Positions 1-7,920 of a DNA stretch of 58,334 nt are shown piece after piece. The stretch's first letter is position 1. Every line of letters starts with the position of its first letter. The notes under the pieces were generated by a model, which worked only from the letters and a program-made list of their open reading frames with translations, was not told the DNA's origin and did no database searches. Location of the stretch: contig NZ_AQXX01000103.1 in the NCBI RefSeq assembly GCF_000376785.1, positions 1-58,334 of the forward strand, read 5' to 3'. A program made the translations under genes and the position numbers. Source of the DNA: Hahella ganghwensis DSM 17046 (GTDB taxonomy: Bacteria; Pseudomonadota; Gammaproteobacteria; Pseudomonadales; Oleiphilaceae).

Positions 1-183
1 AGAGCCGAGTTTCTTCGCGTCGCTGATCCAGCGTCGAACCAGATTGGCATTGAGCCCGTTATCCAGAGCGATGGCAGAAACAGAGACCCCCGGCTGTTGG
101 CAGGCAGCAATAATCTTAGCTTTAAATTCTGCGGAATATTGGCGACGTTTTCTGGAGGAGCGAGGTGCGCTTATGACAATCAT
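1..183 (-). CDS. tnpA: IS66 accessory protein TnpA (partial, C-terminus outside window)
   Basis: The minus-strand frame starts with ATG at 183 and stays open to the window edge, giving 61 residues. The N-terminus is basic (SSRKRRQYSAEFKAKII) and is followed by a helix-turn-helix reading VSAIALDNGLNANLVRRW. This is the layout of the small IS66 TnpA/InsA-like proteins that precede TnpB and the DDE transposase TnpC. Only this first gene of the element is visible, so intactness cannot be judged. It would be a DNA-binding accessory factor for transposition of the element. Confidence 0.85.
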   Translation of the reverse strand, partial: MIVISAPRSSRKRRQYSAEFKAKIIAACQQPGVSVSAIALDNGLNANLVRRWISDAKKLGS

Positions 184-187
184 AACA

Positions 188-215
188 AGTGTCCACTAAA
201 AAATAAGTGGACACT
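188..215. repeat. 10-bp perfect inverted repeat in IS66 leader
   Basis: agtgtccact (188-197) pairs with agtggacact (206-215) across an 8-nt A-rich spacer, just upstream of tnpA and inside the element. It could be an operator for tnpA or a hairpin that blocks read-through transcription from outside the element. Which of these applies cannot be decided from sequence. Confidence 0.7.
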
Positions 216-248
216 ATCCAGTCAGTTGGTAGCGCGCTCAAGATGGGG

Positions 249-653
249 TTACCGGACGCTTACATCGATTGTTCTATCGAGGAAGGTTGGTGGAACACCT
301 GAAAGCGAGTGAGAGAATAATCCCACATCAAAAGGTCTTTCTAGTGCTAGAGAGTCAAAGGACAACAGGACCACTTCTATGCCAGGGATAGCCTGCAGCT
401 TATTGGCAAAAAGGGGTTTCTTATCGACGGCTGTGATGTGGCGAAACCAAGGTACAAGCATTCGTGTGAGTCGACCATCGCCCGCACCAAGATCCAGCAA
501 ATGCAATTTACCGGGGTCACTCAATTGCTTCAGGAGATACTCGGCTGTCTTTCCTTTACCGTTGGTTCTGGCAGAATACCTTTTAAAAAGACACTCGAAG
601 CTCTGTTGCTGGCGAATAGGCCGATTCCCCCAAATATCCCTATGGGTAAGAAT
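249..653 (-). pseudogene. SAM-dependent methyltransferase remnant, disrupted by IS66
   Basis: The frame encodes a class I methyltransferase core with a clear motif I (LLDLGAGDGRLT) and an acidic motif-II-like segment (ITAVDKKP). The frame is open upstream to a stop at 657-659, and the segment from about 524 to 653 looks coding although no good ATG precedes it in frame; TTG at 522-524 is one possible start. At its 3' end the frame enters the IS66 terminal repeat after the codons ATC GAT and stops within it at 249-251. The C-terminal half is therefore missing, and the gene is probably inactive. The target of the methyltransferase is unknown. Confidence 0.7.
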
Positions 654-752
654 GTATCAATACACATTATCGCCTGATCAAAAATTAGAAAAGGCCGGCT
701 TTATTCGAACTGATCTATTCATCACCGGGATTTGCATCCACCATGGCAACGA

Positions 753-1625
753 TTACTTGGCCCGATAGATGATTCCCGGATTGCAGTGCACCATTTCATA
801 CTTATCCGGCAGACCACTGAGCGACTCAGACGCGCCCAACACCAGATAACCACCCGGCTTCAATGCGGCATGCATGCGTTTGAGAATATCCAGCTTTGAT
901 TCTGCGGAGAAGTATATCAGCACATTACGGCAGAAGATGATGTCGAATTTCCCCAAAAGGCTGTAAGAATCCATCAGATTTAATGAGCGAAACTCCACCC
1001 CCCGGCAGATTTCCGGTTTCACTTTCCATGAACCATCCGGTGTTTTGGTGAAATAGGTATTCATCCTCTCTTTTGAGAGCCCGCGACCAATAGCGAGCAT
1101 TTCATACTCGGCTTTTCGGGCCGTGGCCAGCACGCTTGCTGAAATATCAGTGGCCACGATACTTAAGGGAACTCTGGCCGCGCCCAGATTGCGGCGCTTG
1201 AATTCGTCGTAAACCATCGAAATGGAGTATGGCTCCTGGCCTGTGGAGCATGCCGCAGACCAGAGCCTGATCTGAGACATTCCTTTATTACTCAGCAGCT
1301 CAGGCAGGATCTTTTCTTCCAGTATCCGGAACGGGTGGACATCACGAAACCAGAGCGTTTCGTTCGTTGTCATGGCGTCAACAACGGCCTCCCTCAGAGG
1401 ATTCCGAATCGACCGGTTCATCTTGTCGACCAACTCTCCGACGGTGGCGATACTTTCATCGGCCATGATGCGACGCAGGCGGCTTTGCACCAGGTATTGC
1501 TTATTGTCGCCCAGTACAATGCCGCAAGCTTTTCTCAGAAAGTCCCGAAATTTATCGTAATCGGTATTATTAAGCAGAGCGAATACTTCCTTTACCGGAA
1601 TAAAAACACACAGATGATCGATCAA
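753..1625 (-). CDS. cheR: Chemotaxis protein methyltransferase CheR
   Basis: A 290-residue protein with the CheR N-terminal helical domain (FRDFL, SRLRR) followed by the SAM-binding domain. LWSAACSTGQEPYSISM (residues about 121-137) is the family signature, and FDIIFCRNVLIYF follows further on. CheR methylates glutamates of chemoreceptors using SAM and works against CheB in adaptation. The first codon is TTG at 1623-1625, which overlaps the cheV stop as TTGA. There is no in-frame ATG near, and the family N-terminus aligns only from about residue 16, so the exact start is uncertain. It is co-transcribed with cheV. Confidence 0.93.
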   Translation of the reverse strand: MIDHLCVFIPVKEVFALLNNTDYDKFRDFLRKACGIVLGDNKQYLVQSRLRRIMADESIATVGELVDKMNRSIRNPLREAVVDAMTTNETLWFRDVHPFRILEEKILPELLSNKGMSQIRLWSAACSTGQEPYSISMVYDEFKRRNLGAARVPLSIVATDISASVLATARKAEYEMLAIGRGLSKERMNTYFTKTPDGSWKVKPEICRGVEFRSLNLMDSYSLLGKFDIIFCRNVLIYFSAESKLDILKRMHAALKPGGYLVLGASESLSGLPDKYEMVHCNPGIIYRAK

Positions 1626-2572
1626 CCGCCACTACGGGCTGCATCAACATCCTTCAAAATGGTTGATATTCTTTGCGCCAGTTCGTCAGGATTGAACTTG
1701 GCCATAAAATCATCCGCCCCGACCTTGGCGACCATGGCTTTGTTAAACACACCACTCAAGGAAGTGTGCAGCATGATATAGAGATCCTTCAGGTCAGGGT
1801 CATTCTTGCATTGAGAGGTCAGCGTATAACCATCCATTTCCGGCATTTCCACATCAGAGATCATCAAACTGATGTGGTCTCTGATCCGGCTGCCGTCAGC
1901 GACAAGGGATTTTAGATATTCATGCGCCTGCTTGCCATCATTTTTCGTTACAACATCCACACCGATCGCTTCCATACAATGCACAATCTGGCGTCGGGCG
2001 ACAGTGGAATCATCCACTACCAGCACCCGATATTCCTGCGCTCTTGAATGTACTTCCGGATCGATGTACTCAGAGTCCACGGTGTCTCTTGAGGGAGCAA
2101 CTTCCGCCAGAATTTTCTCCACATCGATCACCTCGATCATCCGATCTTCCAACCGGGTCACCGCTGTCAGATAGTTATCCTTTCCTGCCCCCTTGGGTGG
2201 CGGGTGCATCTCTTCCCAGTTCAGATTCACAATGCGCTCCACCCCGCTGACCAGGAATCCCTGAGTCTTGCGGTTGTACTCGGTGATTATCACAAAGGAA
2301 TTATTAATTTCATTCTCGGGAACAGGTTTTTGTCCGGTCGCGAGCCCCATATCCATGATGGGGATAGTTTCGCCCCGAATATGTGCCACACCCCGCACCA
2401 CTGGATGCCGCTGCGGCATCATCGTGAGTTTGGGGCACTGCAAGACCTCTTTCACCTTGAATACATTGATACCGTATACCTGGTCGCCCTGTAAGCGAAA
2501 TAAGAGCAATTCCAGACGGTTTTGGCCGACCAGCTGTGTGCGTTGATTAACGCTATCTAAAACCCCGGACAT
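1622..2572 (-). CDS. cheV: Chemotaxis coupling/receiver protein CheV
   Basis: A 316-residue protein with a CheW domain (about residues 15-165) and a C-terminal receiver domain (about 181-310). The receiver has the acidic pair D187/D188, the phospho-acceptor D240 in SDVEMPEMDG, T270 and K292. CheV couples chemoreceptors to CheA, and phosphorylation of the receiver is thought to tune that coupling. Its 3' end overlaps cheR by a few bases, so the two are translationally linked. It is divergent from flgA, the arrangement seen in Pseudomonas-type flagellar loci. Confidence 0.95.
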   Translation of the reverse strand: MSGVLDSVNQRTQLVGQNRLELLLFRLQGDQVYGINVFKVKEVLQCPKLTMMPQRHPVVRGVAHIRGETIPIMDMGLATGQKPVPENEINNSFVIITEYNRKTQGFLVSGVERIVNLNWEEMHPPPKGAGKDNYLTAVTRLEDRMIEVIDVEKILAEVAPSRDTVDSEYIDPEVHSRAQEYRVLVVDDSTVARRQIVHCMEAIGVDVVTKNDGKQAHEYLKSLVADGSRIRDHISLMISDVEMPEMDGYTLTSQCKNDPDLKDLYIMLHTSLSGVFNKAMVAKVGADDFMAKFNPDELAQRISTILKDVDAARSGG

Positions 2573-2712
2573 AAAGATGCTCCACCTTCAATGAAAATTC
2601 TACGGCACGCGTATTGCATTCATTCTTGTAAAACAGCATTTGAATGCCAAAAAACGCCAAAAATTTGACCCCGGTTGCGGGCTCCGAAGCTTTACTAAGC
2701 ATAGGACAAAAA

Positions 2713-3444
2713 ATGAAATTTCGCATAGCCACTATTTTTTCGGTGACCATTTTTTTCGGCTCAGTACAGGTGCAGGCTTCAGGAATACCTAAAACCCAAT
2801 CTTTTCCGGTCTGGCAGCAGCAGATTTCAGTGGCTGTGGACGAATTTATGTCCTCCTGGTCAACCCAGGCCAGAATAAGCCAGCAAACCGACATTGAATA
2901 CAGCATAGGCTCACTGGATTCACGGCTCAACTTCCCTCCGTGCCAGCAAACACCGACCGTGGAAAGCAACAGAGAGGCACGAGCAGGCAAACTGACGGTG
3001 AAAGTCTCCTGCGAGACGGGAAAACGCTGGAGCCTTTACGTCCCTTTAGAAATCAGGCGGATGCATCCGGTGGTCTTTCTCAGTAACACATTACCTCGGA
3101 TGGCAAGCATCAGTCAGGGTGACCTGACATTGAAAAAGGCCAATATCGATGAGCTGGGATATGGCTACTTCACTACCCTTGAAGATGCCGCTGGAATGAT
3201 TGCCCGACGCACTCTCAATGCCGGCGAGCCGCTAGCCCCCAATCAGGTGTCCCCCCCGAAGCTGGTAAATAAAGGGGATGCCGTATTGATAGAAGCAAGT
3301 AACGACTCAATCAGTGTTAAAATGCCGGGGCTGGCGATGGCAGACGGACGCAAGGGCCAGCAGATTCCGGTCAAGAATACGCAGTCACAGCGCCTGATCA
3401 GAGCCAAAGTGGTGGCTAACGGACTGGTCAAGGTTCCCCTGTAG
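2713..3444 (+). CDS. flgA: Flagellar P-ring assembly chaperone FlgA
   Basis: I place the start at ATG 2713, where a typical signal peptide begins (MKFRIATIFSVTIFFGSVQVQA), giving 243 residues; an in-frame ATG at 2644 would bury the signal. The C-terminal half is an SAF-like domain with a GDLTLKKANIDELGYGYF segment and a later GDAVLIEASNDSISVKMPG. FlgA is a periplasmic chaperone needed to polymerise FlgI into the P-ring. It is followed by flgM and flgN, in the order usual for gammaproteobacteria. Confidence 0.9.
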   Translation: MKFRIATIFSVTIFFGSVQVQASGIPKTQSFPVWQQQISVAVDEFMSSWSTQARISQQTDIEYSIGSLDSRLNFPPCQQTPTVESNREARAGKLTVKVSCETGKRWSLYVPLEIRRMHPVVFLSNTLPRMASISQGDLTLKKANIDELGYGYFTTLEDAAGMIARRTLNAGEPLAPNQVSPPKLVNKGDAVLIEASNDSISVKMPGLAMADGRKGQQIPVKNTQSQRLIRAKVVANGLVKVPL

Positions 3445-3506
3445 TCGCCCGGATGAGCGCTTTAGCCCACCGAGTGAGACAATGAGCGTTTAAAGCAAAA
3501 AAATGC

Positions 3507-3533
3507 TAAAGTTTTATCTGAACGGGCCGATAA
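3507..3533 (+). promoter_or_regulatory. Sigma-28 (FliA) promoter of flgMN
   Basis: TAAAGTTT (3507-3514), an 11-bp spacer and GCCGATAA (3526-3533) match the FliA consensus exactly. The site lies 46 bp before the flgM start, so the anti-sigma-28 gene is under control of its own target factor, a known feedback loop. Confidence 0.92.
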
Positions 3534-3579
3534 AATTATCAAGCAGATTTATAAATTCATGATTTAAGAGTGCAAGTCC

Positions 3580-3894
3580 ATGAATATCAAAGGAGTAGGC
3601 TCTCCCCCGGTCAACGATCTCAAGGCCAGGGAAAGTTTAAAAAATACAGAGAAGCCTGCGGAGAATCCGCAACAGGCGAAAGCTGATGCCCCCGCGACAA
3701 GCAAGAGCGGTGAAACTGTGCAATTAAGCTCAGAAGCCCAGGGTATCCGCAAAATCGAGCAAGAGCTGGCCAAGCTTCCTGAAGTGGATAATGAACGCGT
3801 TGCTAAAATCAAGCAGGCACTGGAAGACGGCAGTTATAGTGTAAACTCACGCAGTGTGGCAGAGAAATTGCTTGGTTTAGACCAGGAATTCTGA
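3580..3894 (+). CDS. flgM: Anti-sigma-28 factor FlgM
   Basis: A 104-residue protein with a low-complexity, likely disordered N-terminal half (rich in K, E, P, A) and a conserved C-terminal region. ETVQLSSEAQGIRKIEQEL and NERVAKIKQALEDGSY followed by SVAEKLLGLD are typical of FlgM. It binds FliA until the hook-basal body is finished, then is exported, releasing late flagellar transcription. It is preceded by a consensus FliA promoter and followed by flgN after 19 bp. Confidence 0.93.
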   Translation: MNIKGVGSPPVNDLKARESLKNTEKPAENPQQAKADAPATSKSGETVQLSSEAQGIRKIEQELAKLPEVDNERVAKIKQALEDGSYSVNSRSVAEKLLGLDQEF

Positions 3895-3913
3895 AAAGCA
3901 CTGCGAGGGCGAT

Positions 3914-4378
3914 ATGTCCGCTGACCTGAAAATATTCTCTGACTTGTTGAGAAAAAATCTCGATACACTCATCCAACTTGACGACCTTCTTGCGCAAGAA
4001 CGTGCTTCACTGGAACGCAACCAGATGGAGGAGTTGGATGAGCTGCTTGAAAAGAAAAAACCCCTTCTCCTGCAAATCCAGAACAACGCCCGCGAGCGGA
4101 CTGACTGGATCAAAAACACCAAACTTCCCAAAAAACGCCTGTTCAAGCTTCTCGAAGAAAAAGCCCCTCCAGTAATGATGCTGTTTAGGGACTGCGAACA
4201 GCGGTTGCTGGATATCAAACAAAAGAATGAAGTCAACGGCCAGATCATTGCTCGCTCCCAGCAACGAGTCGTCCGTCTGATGCAGATTATTCGGGGACAA
4301 AGCCAACAAGCACAGCTTTATGGTAAGAACGGTGCAGCAGATGCCTACGGTGGCAAACAGTCGTTGGCGCAAGCGTAA
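3914..4378 (+). CDS. flgN: Flagellar export chaperone FlgN
   Basis: A 154-residue, almost wholly helical protein with an FlgN/FlgK-FlgL-chaperone pattern: a leucine-rich N-terminal helix (LKIFSDLLRKNLDTLIQLDDLL), a charged central coiled coil and a C-terminal stretch around NGQIIARSQQRVVRLMQIIRG. FlgN chaperones the hook-filament junction proteins FlgK and FlgL to the export gate. Position directly after flgM supports the call, since sequence conservation in this family is low. Confidence 0.88.
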   Translation: MSADLKIFSDLLRKNLDTLIQLDDLLAQERASLERNQMEELDELLEKKKPLLLQIQNNARERTDWIKNTKLPKKRLFKLLEEKAPPVMMLFRDCEQRLLDIKQKNEVNGQIIARSQQRVVRLMQIIRGQSQQAQLYGKNGAADAYGGKQSLAQA

Positions 4379-4716
4379 ACGGTCAAATATTCGTTCTTTT
4401 GAGGCGGCATTCAAATGCCGCCTACGCGACAATTCTCACCGTATAGCGGAAATAATTTACCTGTTAATATCCTCTTTCATTACCCCAACCCTCCTCTGAA
4501 TCTCTCCCAATATCCCTAACTTCGATAAGAATTCTTGATCATAACGACTCACGAGCGCTCACCGATGAGCACAATTCTCCTTTGCATCCGACATGAGGTT
4601 TATCAAAGTTGAGAGCGGCAAAATGAGAATACGGGAAGGGAGTAAAGGTCAGGCAACAGAAAAGTAAAAGGAGAGGTAAACCTCTCCTTTTCATTAGGAT
4701 CAGAGGACAGCCAGCT
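4379..4716. other. Intergenic region between flgN and acs (convergent)
   Basis: The region is 338 bp long with no convincing gene. It holds a 9-bp hairpin just after flgN (4402-4410 with 4415-4423, aggcggcat/atgccgcct), not followed by a T-run, and the strong terminator 4666-4691 next to acs. I see nothing else in it. Confidence 0.7.
4666..4691 (-). terminator. Bidirectional rho-independent terminator after acs
   Basis: An 11-bp perfect stem (aaaaggagagg / cctctcctttt) with a 4-nt loop. It ends in T-runs on both strands and sits 25 bp downstream of the acs stop. It should terminate acs and also any leftover transcription from flgN. Confidence 0.9.
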
Positions 4717-6669
4717 TTAGTCGGTCGCCCGATTGTGAATCAGGTCATCCACCACCGACGGATCAGCCAGGGTTGAAGTATCTCCCAGGGCATCCGTTTC
4801 GTTCGCGGCAATTTTTCTCAAAATCCTGCGCATGATCTTACCGGACCGGGTTTTCGGCAGACCGGGAGCAAACTGGATCACGTCCGGGGTGGCAATGGGT
4901 CCAATCTCATTGCGCACCGTCTGCTTAAGCTCGGTCAGCAGCTCATCTGAGCCATCATAACCAACGGTCAGAGTGACATAGGCATAGATCCCCTGTCCTT
5001 TCACATCATGCGGAAAACCAACCACAGCGGCTTCAGCGACGGCATCATGCTCAACCAGCGCACTTTCCACTTCGGCTGTACCCAGACGATGTCCGGAGAC
5101 ATTCAATACGTCATCGACCCTTCCGGTAATCCAGTAATAGCCGTCTTCGTCCCGACGCGCACCATCTCCGGTAAAATAGGTTCCGGGATAAGTGGAGAAA
5201 TAGGTCTGGATAAACCGCTCATGATCTCCATAGACGGTTCTCATCTGCCCAGGCCAGCTATCCAGCATCACCAGATTGCCTTCAGTCGCACCTTCCAGAC
5301 GATTGCCTTCGTTATCGACCAGCGCTGGCTTCACACCGAAAAACGGTCGAGTGGCAGATCCTGGCTTCAATTCAGTCGCGCCGGGAAGCGGTGTAATCAG
5401 AATGCCCCCGGTTTCCGTTTGCCACCAGGTATCAACGATGGGACAACGCTTATCACCGACCACATCGTAGTACCAATCCCAGGCCTCCGGATTTATGGGT
5501 TCACCCACAGTGCCTAACAGTTTCAAGGTAGACCGGGAAGATTTCTTCACCGGATCGTCACCCAATCTCATCAGAGCACGAATGACAGTCGGCGCGGTAT
5601 AGAAAATATTAACCTTGTGCTTATCGACCACTTGCCAGCAGCGGGACGCATCAGGGTAATTGGGCACCCCTTCAAACATCAGTGTGATCGCACCATTGGC
5701 CAGCGGACCGTACACAATATAGCTGTGGCCGGTTATCCAGCCCACATCCGCCGTACACCAGTATATATCGCCTTCTTTGTAGTCAAAGACATACTGATGA
5801 GTCATGGAAGCGTAAACCATGTACCCGCCGGTGGTGTGCAATACCCCCTTGGGCTTTCCGGTAGAACCTGAAGTGTAAAGGATAAACAGAGGATCCTCGG
5901 CAGACATTTCTTCCGGCACACACTCTGCTGGCATATTTGCCACTGCCTCGTGATACCAGAGATCGCGACCGTATTCCCAGTTCACATCATTACCGGTACG
6001 CTTGACCACTAACACCTTATCTACAGCTTCACCGACACCTTCCACAATCTTGACCGCAGCATCGACATTTTTCTTCAGAGGTACGATTCTGCCACCCCTG
6101 ACACCTTCATCAGCCGTAATTACAAAGCGGGATTTACAATCTTCAATCCTGCCTGCCAGGGCTTCAGGAGAGAAACCTCCAAACACAACTGAATGAGGAG
6201 CACCTATTCGAGTACAGGCCAGCATCGCCACGGCTGCTTCGGGCACCATGGGCATGTAAATTGTGACCACATCACCTTTTCTCACACCCATCTCTTTCAG
6301 GGCGTTGGCGCATTTGCATACCTGATCATAAAGCTGCTGATAAGTGATGGTGGCATCCTGATCCGGCTCATCGCCTTCCCAGATGATGGCCGTCTGGTCT
6401 GCACGGTGAGGCAGATGGCGATCGAGGCAGTTATAACTGGCGTTCAAGGTGCCGTCATGGAACCATTTGATATGCAGGTCATTCTGATCGTAGCTGACAT
6501 CTTTGACCTGGGTATAAGGTTTTATCCAGTCAATTCTGGTGCCATGCTGACGCCAGAAATTCTCCGGATCTTCCACGGACTCCTGATACATCCGCTGATA
6601 AGTGGCATCGTCTGCCCAAGCCTGATTAGCAATATCTTGAGGTACGGGGTGTTTTGCGTGTGTACTCAT
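4717..6669 (-). CDS. acs: Acetyl-coenzyme A synthetase (AMP-forming)
   Basis: A 650-residue enzyme of the usual family length. The AMP-binding P-loop reads [11 protein letters not shown]. Other family blocks are [29 protein letters not shown] and the C-terminal [15 protein letters not shown]611 in that last segment matches the lysine (K609 in Salmonella Acs) whose acetylation shuts the enzyme off. It turns acetate, ATP and CoA into acetyl-CoA via acetyl-AMP in the cytoplasm. The start is supported by a purine-rich AGAGAGGGAGAG before ATG. A Pat-type acetyltransferase and an HDAC-like deacetylase lie within 5 kb. Confidence 0.97.
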   Translation of the reverse strand: MSTHAKHPVPQDIANQAWADDATYQRMYQESVEDPENFWRQHGTRIDWIKPYTQVKDVSYDQNDLHIKWFHDGTLNASYNCLDRHLPHRADQTAIIWEGDEPDQDATITYQQLYDQVCKCANALKEMGVRKGDVVTIYMPMVPEAAVAMLACTRIGAPHSVVFGGFSPEALAGRIEDCKSRFVITADEGVRGGRIVPLKKNVDAAVKIVEGVGEAVDKVLVVKRTGNDVNWEYGRDLWYHEAVANMPAECVPEEMSAEDPLFILYTSGSTGKPKGVLHTTGGYMVYASMTHQYVFDYKEGDIYWCTADVGWITGHSYIVYGPLANGAITLMFEGVPNYPDASRCWQVVDKHKVNIFYTAPTVIRALMRLGDDPVKKSSRSTLKLLGTVGEPINPEAWDWYYDVVGDKRCPIVDTWWQTETGGILITPLPGATELKPGSATRPFFGVKPALVDNEGNRLEGATEGNLVMLDSWPGQMRTVYGDHERFIQTYFSTYPGTYFTGDGARRDEDGYYWITGRVDDVLNVSGHRLGTAEVESALVEHDAVAEAAVVGFPHDVKGQGIYAYVTLTVGYDGSDELLTELKQTVRNEIGPIATPDVIQFAPGLPKTRSGKIMRRILRKIAANETDALGDTSTLADPSVVDDLIHNRATD

Positions 6670-6960
6670 CTCTCCCTCTCTCTTTGTTGTGATTCTTATA
6701 CGTATTTATAACTATTTTTCGTCCTAGTGTAGCCCGCGAAACACATAAATGGTTGCATATAATACTAAGGGAGAAGTCGGACCATTGTCAGCAGGCGTAG
6801 GTTAATCTTCCTCAATGTCCTTTGTGGGCCGAGTTTAAACTCTTCCAAAGACCACCCTGATCCCCCATAATGCCAGCCCTTTACCATCCTGTACCGGCAT
6901 GGACCGGGTTAGCAGGAACTATACCTGTTCAATTTTCTAATCAGGACCAATCACTTACAG

Positions 6961-7884
6961 ATGTTATTCAAAAACGCCATTATTTACCGGTTTACCAAAG
7001 CCATACCCTGGCCCGAGGATGATCTTGCCGCCGCCCTGGAAGAGCACAGTTTTACTCCCTGTCAGGCTAATGATACCTATCGTCTGGGCTGGGTTGCCCC
7101 CGCACCACTGATCAGTGACGAACTGGTGTATAAAAACGGCCGTTATCTGCTGCTGACGCTGAAAAAGGAAGAGAAAATCCTTCCGGCCAGTGTCATCAAG
7201 GAAGAGATTGAAGAAAGAGCGCAGGAAATCGAAGCGCGTGAACAACGCAAGCTGCGCAAGAAGGAAAAGCAGGAACTCAAGGAGCAGGTGGTCGCTGTAC
7301 TGCTGCCCAAGGCTTTCACCCGATCCAAGCGAGTGTCAGCCTATATTGACCTGGAAGACGGCGTATTGGTCGTCGATACCTCATCCGGGACCAAAGCAGA
7401 TGAATTCACCTCCTTCCTGCGCCAGACTATGGGCACACTGCCGATTCGTTTCATCGCACTGAACGAAGCACCGGCTGTTCACTTCTCCAACTGGGTGCAG
7501 ACGGACAATTCGCCTACCCCATTTGTGATGGGTGATCATTGCGAGTTACGCTCTGGCGACGGCACTGATACCGTGATCCGCTGCAAAGGTACAGAATCTT
7601 TGACAGACGTGATTTCCAGCCACATTGACGCCGGTATGCAGGTCACTCAACTTTCCCTTGAATGGGATGAAAAAATCAGTCTGGTGGCCGTTGATGATTT
7701 CCAGCTCAAGCGCATCAAGTATCTTGACACTTTCCAGGAAAAACTGAGCGAAGGTGGTGAAGAGGAAGCCGCAGCACGGTTTGAAGCGGACTTCAGCCTG
7801 ATGACTATGGAGTTTTCCAAACTGATTACGGACCTAACCTCAGCCCTGGGTGGCGAGGATATGTCCGCGGTTGTTCAGGACTGA
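6961..7884 (+). CDS. rdgC: Recombination-associated protein RdgC
   Basis: A 307-residue protein matching RdgC along its length: N-terminal MLFKNAIIYRF, then GWVAPAP, and a charged central helix (EEIEERAQEIEAREQRKLRKKEKQ). RdgC forms a ring around duplex DNA and limits RecA filament activity. It is a single gene between acs and the Pat-like gene, divergent from acs. There is no strong ribosome-binding site before the ATG, but the family N-terminus fixes the start. Confidence 0.95.
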   Translation: MLFKNAIIYRFTKAIPWPEDDLAAALEEHSFTPCQANDTYRLGWVAPAPLISDELVYKNGRYLLLTLKKEEKILPASVIKEEIEERAQEIEAREQRKLRKKEKQELKEQVVAVLLPKAFTRSKRVSAYIDLEDGVLVVDTSSGTKADEFTSFLRQTMGTLPIRFIALNEAPAVHFSNWVQTDNSPTPFVMGDHCELRSGDGTDTVIRCKGTESLTDVISSHIDAGMQVTQLSLEWDEKISLVAVDDFQLKRIKYLDTFQEKLSEGGEEEAAARFEADFSLMTMEFSKLITDLTSALGGEDMSAVVQD

Positions 7885-7895
7885 GCAATCATTAC

Positions 7896-7920
7896 ACGGG
7901 GCGCACTATTTGCGCCCCGT
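7896..7920. terminator. Hairpin between rdgC and the convergent acetyltransferase gene
   Basis: A 10-bp perfect stem (acggggcgca / tgcgccccgt) with a 5-nt loop. The stop codon of the minus-strand acetyltransferase gene (7906-7908) lies in the loop, so the hairpin covers the 3' end of that gene. A T-tract is lacking on both sides, so it may act as an mRNA 3'-end protector more than as a classic terminator. Confidence 0.65.

Larger units (their letters stand above)
1..263 (-). mobile_element. IS66-family element, upstream end (partial)
   Basis: The window opens inside an insertion sequence that carries a TnpA-like gene on the minus strand. The terminal inverted repeat lies at 245-263 and reads GTAAGCGTCCGGTAACCCC outward-in on the minus strand, the GTAAGCG-type end I associate with IS66 elements. 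Directly beyond it, 264-271 (atcgattg) would be one copy of the 8-bp target duplication; the other copy lies outside the window. The element has interrupted a methyltransferase frame. Confidence 0.85.

Noticed and set aside
687-703. aaggccggctttatt near the broken methyltransferase as a cheR-side terminator
   Set aside because: The stem has no real loop and needs a bulge, and it lies downstream of cheR without a usable T-run.
4007-4432. Leftward 141-codon frame over flgN
   Set aside because: flgN is supported by position and helical pattern; the leftward frame shows no motif.
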